64,000 nucleotides of DNA, from contig OU696594.1 of the NCBI GenBank assembly GCA_916048095.2, forward strand, positions 592,001-656,000, in the 5' to 3' direction. This DNA is from Sacculina carcini (Eukaryota; Arthropoda; Thecostraca; Sacculinidae). Position 1 is the first letter of the stretch. Every line of letters starts with the position of its first letter. Positions 55,319-64,000 of this stretch are shown in pieces. The notes beneath the pieces are model-generated. The model ran no database searches. It was not told the DNA's origin and was given only the letters and a program-made list of their open reading frames with translations. A program made the position numbers and the translations under genes.

Positions 55319-56840
55319 TCACACGTGAATATTTTGGTCAATATTCCGCTATCTATTCATCATCAACCAGCAATGGTACAGCTATAAAAATTATACTAAT
55401 GTGTAGATAACTTTGTGTTCTACAAGAAAAGGTATAATTTATACCCACAAATGATACAAAAAAACGTGTAAAATTGGCAAAATTCTCAAATACATACAAA
55501 ATTACACTTGAACACCGGGCGAATATAATTAATTCATTTTTCTACTATTTCTCGGTAATGATTTGTTACACATAAAAATAAATTATACCATCGTGCTAGA
55601 AATCTTGTTTTCTACAATACGGTATAATTTTTAATTTTCAAAAGTGTACCTGAAGGAAGTTACGTCGGTGTAAAGTCAAAAGGACATATTGCCAATTTGA
55701 CAGCTATTATGCGCACTTGCGATTACACAGGAATATACTACTGTGTAGAAAATCTTGTGTTCTACAAGAAAAGTTATAATTTATACCCACAAATGATACA
55801 AAAAAACGTGTAAAATTGGCAAAATTCTCAAATACATCCAAAATTACACTTGAACACCGGGTGACTAAAATCAATTCATTTTTCTACTATTTCTCAGTAA
55901 CTATTTGTCACACATCAAAATTAATTATACCATCGTGCTAGAAATTTTGTTTTCTACAATACGGTAGAATTTTTAATTTTCCAAAATGTATCTAAAGGAA
56001 GTTACGGCGGTGTAAAGTCAAAATGTCATGTTGCCAATTTGACAGCTATTATGCGCACTTGCGATTACACAGGAATATACACTGATTTAATTTCACTGAA
56101 GTCCAATCACAATTTACGCACTTGCGATTACACAAGAATATACTACTGTGTAGAAAATTTTGTGTTCTACAATATAAGTTATAATTTATACCCACAAATG
56201 ATACAAAAAACGTGTAAAATTGGCAAAATTCTCAATTACATCCAAAATTACACTTGAACACCGGGCGACTAAACTATATTCATTTTTCTACTATTTCTCA
56301 ATAAATATTTGCTACACATAAAAATATAGTATAAAATCGTGCTAGAAATCTTGTTTTCTACAATACGGTATAATTTGTAATTTTCCAAAGTGTATCTGAA
56401 GAAAGTTTCGGCGGTGTAAAGTCAAAAGGACATATTGCCAATTTGACAGCTATTATGCGCACTTGCGATTACACAGAAATATACTACTGTGTAGATAATT
56501 TTGTGTTCTACAAGATAAGCTATAATTTATACCCACAAATGATACAAAAAACGTGTAAAATTTACAAAATTCTCAAATACATCCAAAACTACACTTGAAC
56601 ACCGGGCGACTAAAATAAATTATTTTTTTACTATTTCACAGTAACTATTTGTTACACGTAGAAATAAATTATACCATCGTGCTAGAAATTTCGTTTTCTA
56701 CAATGCGGTATAATTTGTAATTTTCCAAAGTGTATCTGAACGAAGTTACAGCGGTGTAAAGTCAAAAGGACATATTGCCAATTTGACAGCTATTATGCGC
56801 ACTTGCGATTACACAGGAATATACACCGATTAAATTTCAT
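55319..56840 (+). repeat. ~340-bp tandem repeat array
   Basis: Same satellite-like unit as 3.5-5.4 kb. CTTGAACACCGGG recurs near 55508, 55850, 56255 and 56597 (intervals about 342, 405, 342 bp). The 405-bp form carries an extra GTCCAATCACAATTTACGCA-type segment. Confidence 0.88.
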
Positions 56841-57660
56841 TGAAGCCCAATCACAATTAAGAATGCATCATATTAGCTCCAAGCATGGATGGTGTGGTTT
56901 TATTGCGTACAGTTTAATTAATGCTACACTATACTGAATAGAAAGTCTTTATTGTCCTCAATATTTACACATGAATTGTTACGCACGACGGGCGGGTAAA
57001 ATGCTTCTGGGAACAAAGTAAACTACTGAATTATACTGTGTAATTTAATTGGTTTAATTTCAAGTTGCATACGCTTAAGTTGCATAAGGATATTGGTTGT
57101 AATATCATGTAATGCCAACTTATGCTGTTTTAGCGGAAGCATTAACCTGGAATTATAGAGATGACAGAAAGCTGCATTGTTTTGATAGTGTTACACTTCT
57201 GAATTAATACACACGATGGATGGGTGTGAATTTGAGCAGTGTTGAGGGAAAAAAAATTCGTCAATAATTAAAACAAGAATTTACATATTTATATTTGTAT
57301 ATTGGATAAGCTTTTTGATTTTTGATTCATTATATTTTATTTATAGTTCCGCACGACGGGCGGGTTTAAATACGAGGTTGTTCGAGGAAAAATATTCTGC
57401 CGCATCTAACATAAACACATTCATTTTTAGACTTTTCTATTGGTTAAGACTTTTTATGGGCTTGCTTTTTTAATTTTTATAATTTGTATTAGTAATTTTA
57501 TTAATTCAATATTTATTTTACTTCTTGTTCTAATTGTTCCGCTATACGGGATGGTTTCAATACTAGATGATGTTAATTTATAAATATACTTTGGAAACAT
57601 TATGATAAAAAATTTAGACAATTTTCATTTTTCGTGTCTGAATTTTTAATTATTCCGCTC
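56841..57660 (+). mobile_element. Helitron-like unit
   Basis: Continues directly from the 340-bp array. CACGACGGGCGGG motifs occur near 56985 and 57352, with GCTATACGGGATGG near 57540. It parallels 60.66-61.38 kb. Confidence 0.6.
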
Positions 57661-57669
57661 GACAGGCAG

Positions 57670-57670
<1 letters not shown>

Positions 57671-57741
<71 letters not shown>

Positions 57742-57757
57742 GTTATTATTATTATTA

Positions 57758-57818
<61 letters not shown>

Positions 57819-57877
57819 GATGATGATGATTATTATTATTATTATTATTATGATTATTATTATTATTATTATTAATT
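57671..57877. repeat. (ATT)n microsatellite
   Basis: About 65 ATT units with GTT and ATG interruptions. The poly-Ile and poly-Asn frames are artefacts. Confidence 0.97.
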
Positions 57878-58109
57878 ACAGGCAAATACAGTAGCATGGG
57901 AAGAGTGCAAGCACTATTACCACCCAAAGGTGGCTCCATGTCACGGAAGCGCCCAAAAGATTCAGAGAGAAAGAGAGTTAAAGAGAAAAAAGTCTAGAAA
58001 GAGAGTTGGAAGGAAAATATTAAATAAATAACAATAAATAATAAAGCATCATCCGATAACAATCCATAATGTCACTCCGCCCACGTTCCTCAATGAATAA
58101 TAACAATCA

Positions 58110-60104
58110 ACAATAAATATGTGATTAAGTAAATAACAGCCATCAATAGATAAGAATATATATAAATAAATAAGTAATAAACAACAATCAAGAACAATAA
58201 ATATGATTCAATAAGAAACATCCAACAATAAATATAAATATGATTCAATAAGTAACAACAACACAAATATATTTGATTCAATAAACAATAACACCAATAA
58301 ATATGATTCAATAAACAACAACAACAATAAATATGATTCAATAAACAGCAACAACAATAAATATAATTCAATAAACAACAACAACAATAAATATGATTCA
58401 ATAAACAGCAACAACAATAAATATGATTCAATAAACGACAACAACAATAAATATGATTCAATAAACAGCAACAGCAATAAATATGATTCAATAAACAACA
58501 ACAGCCAACACTGAGTAAAAGTTTAATTTAATAAATAACAACAACCAATAATAAATGGTAATAAATAGAGATTAAAATATGAATAAATATAAATAAATAC
58601 AAAATAAATAACAAAAAGCATGAATAAATAACAATAAATATGAATAAATATACAATTAATAAGACTCAACAGACAATTCCGCTCTTTCAGCAGCATTTCA
58701 TTTACTTTGGCCTTGAATTCGTTCAAATTGTTCTGCGAGAAAGCCTCCTCCTTCAACGTGTTCCAAGTAGACACAGTGGCCGGAAGAAAGCAACGTTGGA
58801 ATTGTTTTGTACGACAACGAATTGGATCCAGGCACTGGGAATGCTGTTTGGATGTAAACCGTGTGCTTCTTGCTGCCACGAAATCATCAGGAATTGACTT
58901 GCTCATCGGATGATGGTCGTTGTGCTTGATCTTGTACAGCATGCACACGCTGCTGACCTTTCGACGATGGCAAATATCACCAAGAAACAAGTCACCACAG
59001 AGGAATTTGCAGGTTCTAACAACTCTGTTGATGAGATTGAGGTGACAATACGCAGCAGAAGACCACACGGGGGCGCAGTACTCCAGAATTGGCAAAATAA
59101 AACAGCGAAAACAACTTTTTGAGATTGTGCTGCTACCGAACATCCGATATGCTTTTCTTATAATTCCCAGTTTCCGCGATGCCGAACAAACTAGCTTCCG
59201 AATGTGACTCTCAAACGTCAGCTTTGAGTCTACATGTACTCCCAATATTTTGAGCTCATCACACACGTTGAGTTGGGCGTCATTTATGAGGATAGCTCCA
59301 TGTGAAGGCTGAACGGTACGTGACCTAGAAACCAAAAAGCATTCAGATTTCGAAGTGTTCAGCATCATATTCCATCTCTCACACCACTTCAGGACGCTGC
59401 TGAGATCGTCATTGACCGTTTGACGCACCTGTGGTCTGTCCGAAGGAGATGAAATTACAGCCATCAAGGTGATATCATCAGCATATCCATATACAGGGTT
59501 GCGTGTGGTTGTGTAAAGGTCGGCGGTGTAAATGTTGAACAAAATAGGACCCAACACACTTCCCTGCGGGACACCGGACACAATGCTCTGCCAGCCACTG
59601 TATGCTCCATCGTTGGCAACACGTTGTACGCGATTGGATAGAAATTGATGCAAAGCACTTAGCAAACGGCCGCCGACTCCAATGTTTCTCAGTTTTTGCA
59701 ACAAGCCCTGCTGGCTCACGGTCAAGTGCTGCCGAGAAATCCAACTGCACAATCCAGGCTTCACTGCCTTTGTCTAGCACTTGCTGGAGCTCAAGCGTGA
59801 TAGTAAGCAGAGCGTCAGTCGTGCTGAGTTTTTTGCGGTATGCAAATGGGTTTTCCGACAGCAGATTGTTGCTCTCCAGGTACTTGGACAGTCTGGAAGA
59901 TATCAAATGCTCGAATATTTTGGACAGAATCGGCGTAATTGATATTGGCCGGTAGTTTGCAACATCAGCTGAATTGGTTCCTTTTGGTATGGGCGTGATA
60001 TTCGCAGCCCGCCAACATGGTGGAAACGAACCAGTCTTCATCAGGCGCCTGAAAAGAGCACTGAGCTTCGGAGCAAGAGTATCTGCCGTGTTCTTGAAAA
60101 ATAG
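58110..60104 (-). pseudogene. LINE copy B: reverse transcriptase and 3' end
   Basis: Minus strand, 5'-truncated at 60104 inside LFFKNTADTLAPKLSALFRR. It continues CWRAANITPIPKGTNSADVA, NYRPISITPILSKIFEHLIS, KKLSTTDALLTITLELQQVL and VQLDFSAA, then a frame break. Next come HQFLSNRVQRVANDGAYSGW, SGVPQGSVLGPILFNIYTAD, YGYADDITLMAVI (YADD), NTSKSECFLVSRSRTV, KILGVHVDSKLTFESHIRKL and RCFILPILEYCAPVWSSAAY. The 3' end is an AT-rich AATAAATA tail. The overlap with LINE copy A (31.2-32.0 kb) is almost identical. The frameshift near 59.7 kb kills the frame. Confidence 0.88.
58200..58510. repeat. 30-bp minisatellite
   Basis: About nine copies of ATAAATATGATTCAATAAAC plus ACAACAACA in the 3' tail of LINE copy B. 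It probably expanded from the LINE's 3' repeat. Confidence 0.9.
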
Positions 60105-60185
60105 TCCAAATATATAAAATAAAGTCATAAATAAATAAATAAATAAAAATAAATAAATAATAAATAAAAAAAATATATAAATAAA
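60105..60185. repeat. AATAAATA low-complexity tract
   Basis: AATAAATAAATA repeats between LINE copy B and the next Helitron-like block. Confidence 0.8.
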
Positions 60186-62460
60186 TGTCATGTTGCCAAT
60201 TTGACAGCTATTATGCGCACTTGCGATTACACATGAATATACACTGATTTAATTTTACTGAGGTCCAATCACGATTTACGCACTTGCGATTACACAGGAA
60301 TATACTACTGTGTAGAGAATTTTGTGTTCTACAATATAAGCTATAATTTATACCCACAAATGGTACAAAAAACGTGTAAAATTGGCAAAATTCTCAAATA
60401 CATCCAAAATTACACTTGAACACCGGGCGACTAAAATTAATTCATTTCTCTACTATTTCTCAGTAACTATTTGTTATACATAAAAATAAATTATACCATC
60501 GTGCTAGAAATCTTGTTTTCTACAATACGGTATAATTTGTAATTTTCCAAAGGGTATCTGAAGGAAGTTACGGCGGTGTAAAGTCAAAAGGACATATTGC
60601 CATTTTGACAGCTATTATGCGCACTTGCGATTACACAGGAATATACACCGATTAAATTTCACTGAAGCCCAATCACAATTAAGAATGCATCATATTATCT
60701 CCAAGTATGGATGGTGTGGTTTTTTTTCGTACAGTTTAATTAATGCTACACTATACTGAATAGAAAGTCTTTATTGTCCTCAATATTTACACATCAAATG
60801 TTCCGCACGACGGGCGGGTAAAATGCTACTTGGAACAAAGTAAGCTACTGAATTTTACTGTGTAATTTAATTGGTTTAATTTCAAGTTGCATACGCTTAA
60901 GTTGCATAAGGATACGGGTTGTAATATCATGCAATGCCAAGTATATGAATATGCTGTTTTAGAGGAAGCATTAATCTGGAATTATAGAGATGTTTCATTG
61001 TTTTGATAGTGTTACACCTCTGAATTACTACACACGAAGGACTGGTGTGAATTTGAGCAGTGTTAAGGGAAAAAACTTCGTCAATAATTAAATTAAGAGT
61101 TGACACATTAATATTTTCCTATTGGATAAGTTTTTTGCTTTTTGATTCATTATATTTTATTTATAGTTCCGCACGACGGGCGGGTTTAAATACGAGGCTG
61201 TTTGAGGGAAAACATTTTGCCACATCTAAAATAAAACATTCATATTTAGTATTTTCTATTGTTTAAGACTTCTTATGGGTTTACTTTTTCTTTTTTAATT
61301 TCTAATCGTATTTAATTAATTCAATATATATTTTACTTTATTTATTGTTCTGCACAACGGGCGGGTTTTGATGCTAGATGGTGATATTAACTTGGGTACA
61401 GTTTAATTAATGCTACACTATACTGAATAGAAAGGCTTTATTGTCCTCAATATTTGAACATGAATTGTTCCGCCTGACGGGCGGGTAATATACTACTGGG
61501 AACAAAGTTGACTACTGAATTTTACTGTATAATTCAATTGATTTAATTTCAAGTTGCATAAGCTTAAGTTGCATGAGGATATGGGTTGTAATATCATGCA
61601 ATGCCAGCTATATGAATATGCTGTTTTAGCGGACGCATAAATCTGGAATTATAGAGATGACAGCAGGTTTCATTGTTTTGATAGTGTTAAACTTCTGAAT
61701 TACTACACACGAAGGATGGGTGTGAACTTGAGCAGTGTTGAGGAAAAAAACTTCGTCAATAATTCAAACAAGAATTTACAAAGTTATATTTTTCAATTGG
61801 ATAAGTTTTTTGCTTTTTGATTCATTATATTTTATTTATAGTTCCGCACGACGGGCGGGTTTAAATACGAGGCTGTTTGAGGGAAAACATTTAGCCACAT
61901 CTAAAATAAAACATTCATATTTAGAATTTTCTATTGTTTAAGACTTCTTATGGGTTTACTTTTTCTTTTTTAATTTCTAATCGTTTTTTATTAATTCAAT
62001 ATATATTTTACTTTATTTATTGTTCTGCACAACGGGCGGGTTTTGATGCTAGATGGTGATATTAACTTGGGTACAGTTTAATTAATGCTACACTATACTG
62101 AATAGAAAGGCTTTATTGTCCTCAATATTTGAACATGAATTGTTCCGCCTGACGGGCGGGTAATATACTACTGGGAACAAAGTTGACTACTGAATTTTAC
62201 TGTATAATTCAATTGATTTAATTTCAAGTTGCATAAGCTTAAGTTGCATAAGGATATAGGTTGTAATATCATGCAATGCCAGCTATATGAATATGCTGTT
62301 TTAGCGGACGCATAAATCTGGAATTATAGAGATGACAGAAAGTTACATTGTTTTGATAGTGTTAAACTTCTGAATTACTACACACGAAGGATGGGTGTGA
62401 ACTTGAGCAGTGTTGAGGAAAAAAACTTCGTCAATAATTCAAACAAGAATTTACAAAATT
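60186..62460 (+). mobile_element. Helitron-like block with 675-bp tandem duplication
   Basis: It starts with 340-bp-type units (60186-60660), then CGACGGGCGGG-bearing units. The segment from GATGGTGATATTAACTTGGG (about 61377) repeats at +675 bp (about 62052) with very few changes; 60.7-61.38 kb is a more diverged unit. No coding. Confidence 0.7.
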
Positions 62461-62694
62461 CTTATATTGTAAAATTTATTTTTTTTGTCATTTTTAATTG
62501 TTTTGTGTCAGAGTTCTGAATTATTCCGCACGACGCTTAGGTTTAAATATGAGGTTGATTAAGGGATAATATTTTGTCAAATTTATAATTAAAATATTCA
62601 CATTTAGAGTTTTTATTAGTGAACGTATTTACAGGTTAAATAAGGAAATATTCATATTTAATTGACGGGTAGACACTTTCCATTGAGTAAGACA
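62461..62694. other. AT-rich Helitron-like remnant
   Basis: Contains a degraded CCGCACGACGCTTAGG motif near 62527. Nothing else was recognised. Confidence 0.45.
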
Positions 62695-62919
62695 GTACAA
62701 TCATCAACTTAGCGCATTAATACATCAAATGTACTGTATAATTATCAAATTAGCACATTAATACATCAAATGTACAGCACAATCATCAACTTAGCACAAT
62801 AATACATCAAATGTACTGTACAATCATCAACTTAGCACAATAATACATCAAATGTACTGTACAATCATCAACTTAGCACAATAATACATCAAATGTACTG
62901 TACAATCATCAACTTAACA
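62695..62919. repeat. 41-bp minisatellite, about 5.5 copies
   Basis: Unit GTACAATCATCAACTTAGCA plus CAATAATACATCAAATGTACT, increasingly uniform toward the right, and broken by the hAT insertion at 62920. Confidence 0.93.
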
Positions 62920-63126
62920 CAGTGATTCTCAACCCGCGGCACGCGTGCCGCATGCGGCACAGTAAGGGTCTGAGTGCGGCACAGCTAGCACCAACCGATC
63001 AGCCAGTTGAAAAATATACTTCATAAAACAAGACGATAGCATTATTAATATGGAATTGATGAAAAAACATTCAGAACATCAATACTGCAAAATGGCTATA
63101 AAAACGATAAAGTAAAAAATTAGAAA

Positions 63127-63200
63127 AATGCTGGATTCGAACCCTCAACCTCGCAAGATGATGACAGCGACTAGCAACTGCGCTACAATCACAGACGAGA
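63127..63200 (-). tRNA. degenerate tRNA-like sequence
   Basis: The minus strand has TAGCGCAGTTG (box A-like) and GAGGGTTCGAATCC (box B). The acceptor ends do not pair convincingly. Probably a SINE or tRNA relic inside the hAT element, not a working tRNA gene. Confidence 0.35.
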
Positions 63201-63449
63201 GATATGTTTATGCATTGATTTATGGGAGTGCGATAATTTTGGTAAGAAAATTATTTTTGCATGCTAGCACGATAATCTGGGTTTGCGATTCTGGCAACGT
63301 TGCAATCCACACGGCAGTTGGGCGTTAGCTGGTGTAGTAGTGGGATGTGTCTATAATTGCACCTGCATGATTCCCTGCTGCACACACTGTTAACGCATAT
63401 TGTTCTTTTTTTGTCATTCATTGTGGGTACATATGGTGAGTACCACAGT

Positions 63450-64000
63450 ATGTCTGGCCATACTAAGAAGAGAAAGATCGCCGAGGAGAACCGCGGATTC
63501 TAAGAGTGCTGGACCAACGAATTCTTTTTCGTGGAAGACACAGGCAGAGACAGAGGAAATTCTTTAACGAGCTGAAGGCTGCCATGAACGACGCCAAATT
63601 GGACTTCAATCGCCTCATCGGCATTGCCACGGACGGTGCACCGTCCATGTTGGGCACGGGTCGCGGTCTCCAGGGCTATGTGATGGCGGAGTTGGACCAC
63701 CAGGGTCTCTCGCACGAGCACTTGGTGTGGTGCCACTGCATCATCCACCAGGAGGCCCTCTGTGCAAAGATTTTCAATGTCAGTTTCAAGGAAGTGATGA
63801 GTAAGGTAATCGGCCATGTCAATCACATCCGCTCCCATGCCATGAAGCACAGGCAGTTCAGGCAGTTTTTGTTGGAGTTGGATGCCCGCTACGGTGATGT
63901 CATCTACTTTTCAGGTGTGCGCTGGCTGAGCAGGGGACAAACGCTGCAGCGCTTCTGGGTCCTCAGAACCCATCTATCCATGTTCTTCGCCATGAAGGGC
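63450..64000 (+). pseudogene. hAT transposase (GTF2IRD2/ZBED-like), disrupted
   Basis: ATG 63450 gives MSGHTKKRKIAEENRGF, then TAA where one base change would restore Gln, and ECWTNEFFFVED in the same frame. The BED-finger region is deleted. A second frame resumes FFNELKAAMNDAKLDFNRLI, GIATDGAPSMLG (catalytic Asp of the hAT fold), HLVWCHCIIHQEALCAK, HVNHIRSHAMKHRQFRQFLL and GVRWLSRGQTLQRF. These are characteristic of Charlie-type hAT transposases and of domesticated relatives such as GTF2IRD2 and ZBED proteins. It runs off the window, so the C-terminal dimerisation domain is unseen. Confidence 0.87.

Larger units (their letters stand above)
62920..64000 (+). mobile_element. hAT (Charlie/ZBED-like) transposon, 5' part
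   Basis: CAGTGATTCTCAACCCGCGG at 62920 is a hAT terminal repeat. It continues into a 16-bp palindrome GCGGCACGCGTGCCGC (62936-62951). The candidate 8-bp target copy is ACTTAACA (62912-62919). The right end is beyond the window. Confidence 0.8.

Noticed and set aside
57646..57939. Poly-Asn and poly-Ile ORFs
   Set aside because: Translation of an ATT microsatellite.
63450..64000. Host GTF2IRD2/ZBED-type gene
   Set aside because: In-frame stop, deleted BED region and a hAT terminal repeat upstream mark it as a transposon relic.

Overview
The window is repeat-dominated nuclear DNA of an animal. I found no host protein-coding gene and no functional RNA gene that I can defend. Nearly every protein-like reading frame belongs to a transposable element. 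The background is AT-rich, with very long (TA)n, (TG)n/(CA)n and (ATT)n tracts, tRNA-derived SINEs, and LINE, Penelope, Ty3/gypsy, Tc1/mariner, pogo, hAT, MULE and Helitron-like elements. This mix fits an invertebrate with a bloated genome. The CR1-like and MULE types would suit an arthropod or another marine invertebrate, but the phylum cannot be fixed from this sequence.

Layout. 0.5-3.3 kb: two Penelope-like (PLE) 3' ends in inverted orientation, with hammerhead ribozymes. 3.3-5.4 kb: a Helitron-like 5' end followed by ~340-bp tandem units. 5.5-7 kb: another PLE, with a GIY-YIG endonuclease ORF between inverted hammerheads. 7.2-9.4 kb: an uncharacterised 2.1-kb repeat, present again at 36.25-38.4 kb. 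10-12.7 kb: TG tracts, a LINE tail, a SINE and an array of 11 E-box palindromes on an 11-bp period. 12.7-17.06 kb: a nearly identical tandem duplication containing a LINE 3' end. 17-19.5 kb: PLE and Tc1/mariner remnants. 19.6-25.4 kb: a CA minisatellite interrupted by a LINE with two open ORFs. 25.4-31.2 kb: an old LINE tail and a dense block of Helitron-like fragments. 31.2-34.6 kb: a LINE encoding a 2A peptide, then a pogo/Tigger relic. 34.6-39.7 kb: PLE, Helitron-like, 2.1-kb repeat, LINE and hAT fragments. 42.2-47.1 kb: a young Ty3/gypsy element of the CsRn1 type, GC-rich against its surroundings. 47.4-49.8 kb: a MULE transposase and a related opposite-strand ORF. 50-54 kb: CR1-like fragments and TA tracts. 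54.5-55.3 kb: an integrase fragment. 55.3-62.5 kb: Helitron-like repeats split by a second copy of the LINE. 62.7-64 kb: a hAT (Charlie/ZBED-like) relic inserted into a 41-bp minisatellite and running off the end.

The best-supported special signals are four. (i) Six hammerhead cores with near-palindromic stem III lie in PLE terminal repeats. (ii) A textbook -1 frameshift signal (TTTAAAC, 6-nt spacer, stem-loop) joins gag and pol in the gypsy element. (iii) A DVEMNPGP 2A motif follows a hydrophobic leader in a LINE ORF. (iv) A Helitron-like 3' end abuts a 5' end with no base between them. The features read as layers of nested insertion rather than a cooperating gene set.
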